Assembly (NCBI GenBank): GCA_903850745.1
Contig: CAINMH010000007.1
Location: 1-35,485 of the forward strand
Origin: an uncultured bacterium
GTDB taxonomy: Bacteria; Actinomycetota; Actinomycetes; S36-B12
Reading direction: 5' to 3'
DNA length: 35,485 nucleotides
Shown: piece by piece, positions 1 to 7,008 of the stretch
Position numbering within the stretch: the stretch's first letter is position 1
How the letters are laid out: every line of letters begins with the position of its first letter
Program-made: the position numbers and the translations under genes
Notes under the pieces: model-generated
Told to the model about the DNA's origin: nothing
What the model saw: the letters and a program-made list of their open reading frames with translations, nothing else
Database searches by the model: none

Positions 1-89
1 ACTGACGGTGCAGTGGAGTCCAACGTCGTCAGAATTACACCTACCACCGTGGGTGTGGGCGTTCGATCACGCGATCGCTTGCCTCGCTG

Positions 90-941
90 TTAGACGGAGG
101 CGGGGGCGGTGGCCTGAGCCGGTTGTGGGCTGCGGCTGCGGGCGATTGAGAGGAACAACGGCATCACGATCGCCAGATAGGCGACCCACGTGATCAACTG
201 CAGCCAGGTAGGCGTAGGTGTGAAGCCAACAGTTCCGCGCAGAATTGAACCGAGCCAACCGTCTTTCGGGATTGCGCCACTGATATCGAATGCATAATCG
301 CCGAAGAATGCACCGTTCGGGAGGATGCCCACTTCCTGCAACTCATGTACGCCATAGGAGAGGACTCCTGCGGCGATGATGATCAGTGCTACGCCGGTCC
401 ACAGGAACAACTTCGCGAGATTGATTCGCACGGCCCCCTTATAGACGACAACGCCGAGTCCCACCGCGACTAAGAGTCCGATAACTGCACCAAAAACATC
501 GCCACCTGAACCGCCGCTCGCATTTGCTCCGGCAAACAAGAACAGCGCGGTCTCGAGGCCTTCACGGATGACGGCGAGAAACGCGATCGCGGCTAAGGTC
601 CATGCTCCGCCGGCCATCGCTTGGTCTACCTTGCCGTGCAGGTGTGAGCGCAACGCCTTTGCATGTCGAGCCATCCAGAAGATCATCCACGTGATGAGAC
701 CGACGGCGAGAATGCTCGTTATCCCAGCAAAGGTCTCCGCAGCTTTATCGCTAAGGGACTGTTGAGCGATTTTGAGGGCTAGTGCGGCGCCGAGTGAGAG
801 GGCAATAGCCGCACCTACGCCGATCCATAGCCGGGGGAGCAGGTCGCGACGATCGAGCTTGACGACGTAGGCGACGAGGATGGCCACAATCAGCGCGGCT
901 TCGAGGCCCTCGCGGAGTCCGATCAAGAACGTAGAAAACAT
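90..941 (-). CDS. efeU: FTR1/EfeU-type iron permease
   Basis: Integral membrane permease of the FTR1 iron-uptake family, predicted to move iron across the cytoplasmic membrane. The two family motifs are visible: REGLE in the first membrane helix (about residue 10) and REGLE again near residue 130, each followed by a hydrophobic helix. About seven hydrophobic segments fit the family, and 283 residues is the usual bacterial length. The start at 941 is chosen because AGGAG lies just upstream; an in-frame start nine codons earlier at 968 has no such support and would cross the leader. A DtxR/IdeR-like box lies at 977-995, so iron repression is likely. EfeO and EfeB partners are not in this window; the 89 bases beyond its 3' end show no gene I can support. 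Confidence 0.9.
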   Translation of the reverse strand: MFSTFLIGLREGLEAALIVAILVAYVVKLDRRDLLPRLWIGVGAAIALSLGAALALKIAQQSLSDKAAETFAGITSILAVGLITWMIFWMARHAKALRSHLHGKVDQAMAGGAWTLAAIAFLAVIREGLETALFLFAGANASGGSGGDVFGAVIGLLVAVGLGVVVYKGAVRINLAKLFLWTGVALIIIAAGVLSYGVHELQEVGILPNGAFFGDYAFDISGAIPKDGWLGSILRGTVGFTPTPTWLQLITWVAYLAIVMPLFLSIARSRSPQPAQATAPASV

Positions 942-976
942 GGGGTCTCCTCGAATTTCTGTCGTCAAGCAATGCA

Positions 977-995
977 GGTAAGGCTATCCTAACTA
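977..995 (-). promoter_or_regulatory. DtxR/IdeR-type iron box upstream of the FTR1 permease
   Basis: Read on the minus strand the core is GTTAGGATAGCCTTA (993 down to 979). It matches 12 of 15 bases of the known IdeR/DtxR core GTTAGGCTAACCTAA. It lies about 40 bases before the FTR1 start, where a repressor would block transcription in iron-replete cells. Confidence 0.7.
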
Positions 996-1028
996 AACTT
1001 CCGCCGCGGCGCCAATCCGGGTGAGCGG

Positions 1029-1418
1029 TTAGCCCCGGGCCGGTACGGCGCACTGGAATACATTGCCTTCGGGGTCATGCCCGTCGCACCGGGTTGTGTG
1101 GTGCCACGTCCATTCTGCCTCTTGGCCATCTACGACTCCGCCATGTACAGCGGCAACCTCTCGCGCCGTCTCCAAGCTGGCCACCGGGAGCACCAGCTTT
1201 ATGGGGGTCTCCTCCCGTCTCGTGACAGGCACGGTGAACGAGATGCCGGTAGCGATCGCCACGGGGATGCGCACGATGCTGAGGCGCCACAAGGCGCTGC
1301 GAAGCTCGATGAATTCGGGGGTGGACTCTGCTACGGCTAGGCCCGCCACCGCCTCGTAGAAGGCGGCCACTCGGCCTGGATCTACTGCGTAGATGGCGGC
1401 CTCGGCGGGTGGGTTCAT
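1029..1418 (-). CDS. VOC-superfamily (glyoxalase/bleomycin-resistance fold) protein
   Basis: A 129-residue protein with one vicinal-oxygen-chelate type repeat pair: an N-terminal IYAVDPGRVAAFYEAVAGL stretch typical of the fold, and a C-terminal DPEGNVFQ motif where the family carries its DPdGN. Function is unknown; members include glyoxalases, dioxygenases and drug-binding proteins. The start at 1418 is preferred because TACGGT ends seven bases upstream and would give a leaderless mRNA; a longer reading from a TTG at 1451 is possible but unsupported. It stands alone between the iron permease leader and the divergent riboswitch. Confidence 0.75.
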   Translation of the reverse strand: MNPPAEAAIYAVDPGRVAAFYEAVAGLAVAESTPEFIELRSALWRLSIVRIPVAIATGISFTVPVTRREETPIKLVLPVASLETAREVAAVHGGVVDGQEAEWTWHHTTRCDGHDPEGNVFQCAVPARG

Positions 1419-1425
1419 GGGGAGA

Positions 1426-1431
1426 ACCGTA
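1426..1431 (-). promoter_or_regulatory. -10 hexamer for leaderless VOC gene
   Basis: TACGGT on the minus strand with seven bases between it and the ATG at 1418, so transcription should begin at or next to the start codon. Confidence 0.5.
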
Positions 1432-1544
1432 TGCCAGGGCGACGCACGCAATGTGAGTGGGCTAGATCACATCTTGGGCGCCGTTATGGATCAATTTCCA
1501 TCCTCTGTGGTGATTTCGGGTACGACCTGACCGTGTCCTCTCTG

Positions 1545-1688
1545 TTATCTTGGCAAGGTAAGCCGAGTTGAGGCGCGAGTCCTCAAGCCGGGGACCCACG
1601 TTCGTGGGGCGAATCTGGTGCCTAGGCACCAGTAGGGCAATCCCAGCCCGAGCCCGTCAGCTGACCCGGTAGGCAGTGGGAAAGGTAA
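1545..1688 (+). ncRNA. cyclic di-AMP riboswitch (ydaO/yuaA class)
   Basis: The leader holds the conserved blocks of the ydaO class: GGGGACCCACG-TTCG-TGGGG hairpin, GCGAATC, an inner hairpin GGTGCCTAGGCACC, GTAGGGCAATCC, and the diagnostic CCGTCAGCTGACCCGGTAGG near 1657-1675. A closing helix can form between TTATCTT (1545-1551) and AAGGTAA (1682-1688), with one G-U pair. That 3' strand also contains the AAGG that would serve as ribosome binding site for the gene at 1694. In actinobacteria this class is known upstream of cell-wall hydrolase genes such as rpfA and NlpC/P60, and it usually turns expression off when c-di-AMP is high. Confidence 0.9.
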
Positions 1689-1693
1689 GGCGT

Positions 1694-2860
1694 GTGCGAG
1701 TTTCGCCCGTAGTGCGAGTGAGTGGTGTCCTAGTGGCATCCATCGCGATTGGTATCGCCGGGCTGCTTCATGCCCCGGTCTCGGGCGCTGAGGACTTACG
1801 TCAGCAGGTCGCCGACGCCGAGATGCAATTGCGCGACTTCGAGATGAAGGCGCAGGCTGCTCTCGAAGAATTCACCGGTGCCAAGCTCTATCTCGCCGAG
1901 GTTGAGGACAAGCTCGCTCGTACGCAGGAGAAGGTGGACGAGGCTCAGGCTGAGGTCAACGCTACCCAGCAAGACATCGGCAAGTTTGCTGCCAACGCCT
2001 ACCGCACCGGCGGAGTGGATCCCAATCTTCAGATCTTCCTTGCAGATGATCCGCAGGAGTTCCTTGACCAAGCGACGATCTTGAACATCTTGGCCGACAA
2101 CCAAAGCGCCAGCCTGCGTCGCAGTCAAACTGCAAGTCTTCGTCTTGCGCAGGCAACTGCCGAGTTAACTCAGCAGCAGGCCGATGCTGAGGCGACCAGG
2201 GTCGAGATGGCGCAGCGCAAGAAGGCCGCAGACCAGGCATATGTCGATATGACTAACTACCTCAATGGACTTCGCGAGGACCTACGCGAGCAGATCGAGG
2301 CCGAGAGACGGGCAGCGGCGGAGGAAGCAGCTCGTCGAGCGGCAGCTGCTGCCGCCGCGCGCCAGGCCGAACTTGAAGCGGCACGCGAGCAACAACAGAA
2401 TTCCGGCAGTGGCAGTGGCAGTGGCAGTGGCAGTAACGGCAGTGACAACTCCGGCGGTAGCGACTGGAATGGCAATACGGTCGGCAGCGATCGAGCCGCG
2501 ATCGCAGTGCAGGCCGCGCTCGAACAGCTCGGTGAGCCGTACGACCCCACCGGTGGCGGTCAGCCGCCAAACACGTGGGACTGTTCCAAGCTCACGGGCT
2601 GGGCCTGGGGCCAAGCGGGCGTCTATTTGACGCCACTTTCCTACACGCAAGCGACGCAAGTTCAGCGCATCGACATCTCGGAGTTGCAGCCAGGCGATCT
2701 GCTGTTCTACTTCGAAGGCGGAGCGCACCATGTGTCTATGTACATCGGTGGTGGTCAGATCATTGAGGCATCTAGCCCCGCGACGGGTGTTCGGATCGCA
2801 GATCTGCACAATTCCTGGAACGACACGTACTTCACCATGGCGGGCCGCCCGTACTCCTGA
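1694..2860 (+). CDS. RipA-like NlpC/P60 peptidoglycan endopeptidase
   Basis: Secreted cell-wall hydrolase of 388 residues, predicted to cut stem-peptide bonds in peptidoglycan. In order: an N-terminal hydrophobic signal segment (about residues 8-30), a long charged coiled coil (about 35-225), a Ser-Gly repeat linker (about 237-250) and a C-terminal NlpC/P60 domain. The predicted catalytic triad is Cys297 (WDCSKLTGW), His346 (AHHVSMYIGGG) and Glu358 (IIEAS). Glutamate as third residue matches RipA of Mycobacterium rather than the His of E. coli Spr. The usual DCSG is DCSK here. The GTG at 1694 is chosen over one at 1676 because the latter lies inside the riboswitch. Expression should respond to c-di-AMP. 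Confidence 0.9.
   Translation: MRVSPVVRVSGVLVASIAIGIAGLLHAPVSGAEDLRQQVADAEMQLRDFEMKAQAALEEFTGAKLYLAEVEDKLARTQEKVDEAQAEVNATQQDIGKFAANAYRTGGVDPNLQIFLADDPQEFLDQATILNILADNQSASLRRSQTASLRLAQATAELTQQQADAEATRVEMAQRKKAADQAYVDMTNYLNGLREDLREQIEAERRAAAEEAARRAAAAAAARQAELEAAREQQQNSGSGSGSGSGSNGSDNSGGSDWNGNTVGSDRAAIAVQAALEQLGEPYDPTGGGQPPNTWDCSKLTGWAWGQAGVYLTPLSYTQATQVQRIDISELQPGDLLFYFEGGAHHVSMYIGGGQIIEASSPATGVRIADLHNSWNDTYFTMAGRPYS
2402..2434 (+). repeat. Ser-Gly codon repeat in the hydrolase linker
   Basis: Consecutive GGCAGT hexamers encode a flexible (Gly-Ser)n linker between the coiled coil and the catalytic domain. Its copy number could vary by slippage without shifting the frame. Confidence 0.75.
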
Positions 2861-2875
2861 CAGCCCACGAACCTG

Positions 2876-3640
2876 TTAGGCCTGCGGTGGCGCCCAGATG
2901 TAGGGGTCGAAGCGTGGCTCGATTGCTGCCTCGGCTTCGGCGAGTGTGAATGCATCGGTGTACAGCGCTCGGTCGACGACTATGCCAGTGAGCGCGGGAA
3001 GACCGAGGGTAGCCAGTGCGTGTAAATCTTCAAGCCGCGTTATGCCGCCAGCAGCAATCACTGCACCACGCACAATGCCGCATGCCTCGACTAGCGTCTC
3101 GCGCCCAGATTCCTTACGCGCACCGCGCGAGTCGACATCGTCGATGAGATAAGCCGGGCACTTGAATGCATCAACTTGTGAGAGTAGTTCGAGGACGTCT
3201 GCGCCATCAACAACAGAATCTGGCGCCCACAAGTCACTGCCATGGGCAACTATTCCCACCGCCACTCGACCAGCGTGCTCTTTGAGAGCGCGTGCAACAA
3301 AGTCAAGGTCAGCAAGAGCAGCGCTGTCTAAGATCACCTGACGCGCGCCAGTCGCGATCGCGGCTTGCAAAGAAGCTGAGTCCTTGATGCCACCAGCAAG
3401 CACCACATCCGCTCTGCCGCGCGCCGCATGCAGCACCTTGCCCACCAATGCGGTGTTGGATCCGCGATTGCTCATCGCATCGAGATCAGTGACGTGAAGC
3501 CATCTGGCTCCCTGAGCGATCCAGCGCTCGGCTGCTGCGACCGGATCACCAAAGAGATGCTTGGAGTCGATTTCGCCATGCGAAAAGCCACCGACTTGGC
3601 CTTGAGTGATGTCGATACCGGGGATGAGTGCGAGTGCCAT
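2876..3640 (-). CDS. Diverged HisA/PriA-like TIM-barrel protein
   Basis: A 254-residue barrel related to phosphoribosyl isomerase A, which in actinobacteria serves histidine (HisA) and tryptophan (TrpF) synthesis. Conserved parts: IPGIDITQGQ with the first catalytic Asp (about residue 10), WLHVTDLDA, LAGGIKD, and the C-terminal phosphate site IAAGGI with RALYTDAFTLAEA. Against mycobacterial PriA, recalled from memory, it departs in places that matter: the VGLD strand Asp is replaced (VGIVAHG), the substrate loop carrying Arg143 and Trp145 is missing, and VTDI-KDGT has become IDDVDSRGA. The second general acid-base Asp still seems present. Activity may therefore be altered or lost, and no his or trp gene adjoins it. 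TACTCT seven bases before the ATG suggests a leaderless transcript. Confidence 0.75.
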   Translation of the reverse strand: MALALIPGIDITQGQVGGFSHGEIDSKHLFGDPVAAAERWIAQGARWLHVTDLDAMSNRGSNTALVGKVLHAARGRADVVLAGGIKDSASLQAAIATGARQVILDSAALADLDFVARALKEHAGRVAVGIVAHGSDLWAPDSVVDGADVLELLSQVDAFKCPAYLIDDVDSRGARKESGRETLVEACGIVRGAVIAAGGITRLEDLHALATLGLPALTGIVVDRALYTDAFTLAEAEAAIEPRFDPYIWAPPQA

Positions 3641-3647
3641 GTGAAGA

Positions 3648-3653
3648 AGAGTA
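3648..3653 (-). promoter_or_regulatory. -10 hexamer for leaderless HisA-like gene
   Basis: TACTCT on the minus strand, seven bases before the ATG at 3640. No ribosome binding site is visible between them. Confidence 0.5.
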
Positions 3654-3670
3654 GCCGACTGCCTAGCGGC

Positions 3671-4297
3671 TCAGAAAGGCGACGATCGCTGTAGATCTGC
3701 TAGACGTACGACTCTATCCGCAATGGCGAATGCCTCATCCTCGTCGTGGGTCACGTGAATTGCTGGCGTGTGGGTCGACTTGAGGAGTTCTCGCACCTCT
3801 GTGGTCAGCGATCGACGCAAATCAGTGTCGAGCGCACCGAATGGTTCATCGAGAAGGAGCATTCGTGGTTGAGGTGCGAGGGCTCGCGCCAGAGCTACGC
3901 GCTGTGCTTCGCCACCAGAAAGCGTCTCTGGCCTGCGATCGGCGTATCCCGACATACGTATTAGGGAGAGAAGTTCTGCCACTCTGCTGCTGTCTCTAGT
4001 GCCGAACGAGATGTTGCGACCAACAGTGAGGTGCGGAAACAACAGCGGATCTTGGAACACCAGTCCAATGCCACGCTGATGGGCGGGGACCGCCAGCAAG
4101 TCGGCACCATTCCAGGTGATTCGCCCAGTTTTGGGTTGCTGAACTCCCGCAATGCATCGCAGCAGGGTGCTCTTGCCAGACCCGCTCGGTCCCAATAACG
4201 CCACAATCTCGTCACCGATGTGCACCGTGAGGTGCGAGAGAAGCGATTCGCCTTCGTATGTCACACACAGATCGACAACTTCGAGCCCGTTTACCAT
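3671..4297 (-). CDS. thiQ: Thiamine ABC transporter ATP-binding protein
   Basis: Cytoplasmic ATPase of 208 residues that should power the thiamine importer. All motor motifs are present: Walker A GPSGSGKST (about 36-44), Q-loop VFQDP, signature LSGGEAQRVALARAL, Walker B MLLLDEP, and the switch His in HVTHD. It is short for an importer ATPase and lacks a C-terminal regulatory domain, as ThiQ does. Its start overlaps the permease stop by 7 bases, and it is the last gene of the TPP-riboswitch operon. Alone it could be any importer ATPase; the neighbours give the substrate. Confidence 0.88.
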   Translation of the reverse strand: MVNGLEVVDLCVTYEGESLLSHLTVHIGDEIVALLGPSGSGKSTLLRCIAGVQQPKTGRITWNGADLLAVPAHQRGIGLVFQDPLLFPHLTVGRNISFGTRDSSRVAELLSLIRMSGYADRRPETLSGGEAQRVALARALAPQPRMLLLDEPFGALDTDLRRSLTTEVRELLKSTHTPAIHVTHDEDEAFAIADRVVRLADLQRSSPF

Positions 4298-5847
4298 TGC
4301 TTACGGCCCCTATCCGTCGCCGTGAGGACCACCGCAGTGATCGTGAGTAGAACAACTGCGAGCGCTGTCGCTGAACCGAAGTTTGCCTCGCCCGGACGGC
4401 CAAGCAACCTCACGATTTGCAAGGGAATCGTCGGTTCATCGACACGAGCGAGGAATGCCGTGGCACCAAACTCGCCCAGTGAAACGGCGCATGCGAGACC
4501 GGCCGCTCCCACTGTGGCGCGTCCGATGAGGCGACCATCCACTGCCCACCATGCCTTCAGAGGCCCTGCTCCCAGCGTGGATGCAACGTATCTCAGGCGC
4601 GGATCGATACTCCGCAGGATGGGTAGAAGCAGCATCATCACTAGAGGCGCTGCGACAAGCGCCTGACCCAGCGGGACCAGGAAGGACCAACCGCGAAGAT
4701 CGACGGGCCCGTGAATGGACACCAGAAGCAAGCCGAATCCGATCGTCACGGCTGAGACGCCAAGGGGCAATAGCAGGGTCGCCTCAAGGGTCACTCCTCG
4801 TCGCGTGGCCAACTGCACCGCCATGGCACCAAGGACTCCGAGAACGACGGCTAGGACTGTTGCTAGCGCGGCATAACGAAGCGAAGTAGTCACGATCGAG
4901 AATGCGTCAATGTCTCGAGTAGTGCCCCCGGAAGGAGCAAAGATTTGCTGGTACCGCTGCAGACTCCATTGATCTCCTGCGCGCAGTGACCGAAGAATGA
5001 GTGCCACAACTGGAAGCGTCAACGCGAGAGCAAGCAGGTACGTCCATAAGACGCAGAGACGATCAACTGTGCTGCTCGCCCGAAGTGGGGGAGCACTGGA
5101 CTGTCGCATGAGCATCGCGGTTCGACGTTGGAGGGCTGCAGACCAGATCAGAGCAACCACGACTACGACGAGTTGCAAAAGCGCCAGCCCCGCTGCGGCT
5201 GGGATGTCAAGAATCTGAGTTGTTCTGCGGTAGATCTCAACCTCAATCGTTGGCTGAGCGGGGCTGCCTAGCACCATGATGACGCCGAAGGATGTGAAGG
5301 TAAACATCGCAACTAGTGCAGTGCTTGCCAGGATCGCCGGACGAAGATACGGCAGAGTCACTCGACGAAAGACGTTAAACGGCGTCATCCCGAGGGTTCG
5401 ACCTACATCCTGCATTCGTCCATCGAGCCGAGACCACACCCCCCCGACCACCCGAACGACAAGTCCTACGTTGAAAAATGCGTGCGCCAGAATGATGGCA
5501 GTCAGGGTGCCGTTGAGGTTCTCCGGCAGAAGGGCGCGAAAGGCAAGGCCCACCACCACGGTGGGCAAGACAAACGGCACGGTCAGCACTGCGAGTGTCA
5601 GTCGACGCAGGCGCAACCGAAGGCGATACAACGCGTATGTCGCCGGTAATGCGAGCGCGACGGATACCACTGTGCTGAGTAGTGCCTGCAGAGCGGTGAA
5701 TCCGACAACGCGCCAGGTTCGTGATTCGGAGAGAACATGAAGCGAATCAGGGCGGACTCCTGCGATAAGCACTGCGATCACGGGGACGAGCAGAAAGAGT
5801 GCGACCACGCTCACTGGGGCAACAGCGAGGCCGCGGCTACGCATCAC
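4291..5847 (-). CDS. thiP: Thiamine ABC transporter permease, two-domain
   Basis: Membrane subunit of 518 residues made of two fused binding-protein-dependent permease domains, each with about six membrane helices, as in ThiP. The N-terminal half carries an EAA-like loop (GMTPFNVFRRVTLPYLRP, about residues 155-170); the C-terminal half has the matching TLGAGPLKAWWAVDG. These loops dock onto ThiQ. Its start overlaps the thiB stop by four bases (ATGA), so the two should be translationally coupled. Confidence 0.88.
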   Translation of the reverse strand: MMRSRGLAVAPVSVVALFLLVPVIAVLIAGVRPDSLHVLSESRTWRVVGFTALQALLSTVVSVALALPATYALYRLRLRLRRLTLAVLTVPFVLPTVVVGLAFRALLPENLNGTLTAIILAHAFFNVGLVVRVVGGVWSRLDGRMQDVGRTLGMTPFNVFRRVTLPYLRPAILASTALVAMFTFTSFGVIMVLGSPAQPTIEVEIYRRTTQILDIPAAAGLALLQLVVVVVALIWSAALQRRTAMLMRQSSAPPLRASSTVDRLCVLWTYLLALALTLPVVALILRSLRAGDQWSLQRYQQIFAPSGGTTRDIDAFSIVTTSLRYAALATVLAVVLGVLGAMAVQLATRRGVTLEATLLLPLGVSAVTIGFGLLLVSIHGPVDLRGWSFLVPLGQALVAAPLVMMLLLPILRSIDPRLRYVASTLGAGPLKAWWAVDGRLIGRATVGAAGLACAVSLGEFGATAFLARVDEPTIPLQIVRLLGRPGEANFGSATALAVVLLTITAVVLTATDRGRKQW

Positions 5848-6902
5848 GAGACGAAGGTCTCGGTCCAGTCATTGAGCCACTGTTGCTGATTGGCTCCGAC
5901 TTCGTCGGCGGGTAGTTCTTCCGGGTTTGTAGGTCGTGGGGCGTACTGGACAAACTCCGGGGGCAGCGACACTCCTGCCCGGGCGGGGAAGACGAACATG
6001 GACAAGGCAACGTCGCTTTGTACCTCGGGGGAGAGCAGCCAATCAATCACTGCCTTCGCAGCATCGGGATGGGCGGCACCCGCCAGGACTCCCGCATATT
6101 CGATCTGGCGGTAACACCCATCTGTCATCGTGGATGTGGTGACCGATGCCTTCGCAGGGTCTGCTGCATAGATGAGCTCGGCTGGCGGACTTGACGAGTA
6201 CGACACGACGAGTGGGCGGCTTCCGGAATTGCCCGCGCCACTGAACTCGCTCGTGTATGCCTCCGTCCATCCATTGACGGCAATTGCTCCGTTTGCGCGA
6301 AGCTTCGACCAGTACTCGCGCCAACTGTCGCCGTACTTCGAAATCGTCGCAAGCATGAAGGCCAGACCTGGAGACGAAGTTGCTGGATTCTGCGTGACAA
6401 GGAGTCCGGCGTATTCCGGTTTTGCGAGGTCGTCAAGGGTCTTGGGAGGCGTCAATCCGCGCTTGTCGAACCAGACTTTGTCGATGTTGATGCACACGTC
6501 GCCGTCATCTATTGGAGTCACGATGCCGTTTCCGGAGTCGGCTATTTCGGGGCGGACGTGGCGGACTTCGGGAGATACGTATGGATCGAAGACCGAAGCG
6601 GACACCGCGCGAGAGAGCAACGAGTTGTCGACTCCAAAAAGGAGATCACCTTCAGGCTTTCCTGCGGAGAGCACGGCTCGGTTAACGAGTTCGCCGGCGT
6701 CGCCGACTGCGACTACTTCGATGGTAATGCCGGTACGAGTAGTGAAGTCGTTGAGGAGGGTAGTACTCAATACAAATGAGTCGTGTGTGAGTAGGCGTAC
6801 AGTCACGGGCCCGCTTGAGGATGAAGCCGGCGTGGGAGTGCTCGCGCATGCGGTGAGCGCAAGTGCGACTGTGAGAAGTGCTGCTGTTCCTAGAACCTTC
6901 AT
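5844..6902 (-). CDS. thiB: Thiamine-binding lipoprotein of ABC importer
   Basis: Extracellular solute-binding lipoprotein of 352 residues. The signal peptide ends in the lipobox LTAC (Cys19). It is followed by a Ser/Pro/Thr-rich tether and a type 2 periplasmic-binding fold beginning VTVRLLTHDSF, a beginning typical of ThiB. Characteristic stretches are GDLLFGVDNSLLSRA and PIDDGDVCINIDKVWF. The start is fixed by GGGAG at 6907-6911, which belongs to the 3' end of the TPP riboswitch. The gene leads the thiB-thiP-thiQ operon, so thiamine or its phosphates are the expected ligands. Confidence 0.9.
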   Translation of the reverse strand: MKVLGTAALLTVALALTACASTPTPASSSSGPVTVRLLTHDSFVLSTTLLNDFTTRTGITIEVVAVGDAGELVNRAVLSAGKPEGDLLFGVDNSLLSRAVSASVFDPYVSPEVRHVRPEIADSGNGIVTPIDDGDVCINIDKVWFDKRGLTPPKTLDDLAKPEYAGLLVTQNPATSSPGLAFMLATISKYGDSWREYWSKLRANGAIAVNGWTEAYTSEFSGAGNSGSRPLVVSYSSSPPAELIYAADPAKASVTTSTMTDGCYRQIEYAGVLAGAAHPDAAKAVIDWLLSPEVQSDVALSMFVFPARAGVSLPPEFVQYAPRPTNPEELPADEVGANQQQWLNDWTETFVS

Positions 6903-6905
6903 GAG

Positions 6906-6993
6906 GCTCCCTTCGCTGGCATTACCCAGATCAGGTTCTAGGGTCGGTAGCGGCGACTACCCTCTCAGCCCGACGATCCTGCGGGCTCCCCTG
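6906..6993 (-). ncRNA. TPP (thi-box) riboswitch
   Basis: On the minus strand the leader reads GGGGAGCC, then GGGCTGAGAGGG, then CCGACCC, then GAACCTGATCTGGGTAATGC, then CAGCGAAGGGAG. These are the conserved pyrimidine-sensing (CTGAGA) and pyrophosphate-sensing arms of the TPP aptamer. The final GGGAG is also the thiB ribosome binding site, four bases from the ATG, so TPP binding probably hides it and stops translation. The aptamer begins only 15 bases after the chrA stop codon, so its promoter must lie inside chrA or further upstream. Confidence 0.95.
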
Positions 6994-7008
6994 CTTATTG
7001 ATGCGACC

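Noticed and set aside
1-89. Possible end of a gene at the left edge
   Set aside because: No frame here has a recognisable product. A short plus-strand frame from position 8 runs into the FTR1 gene antisense.
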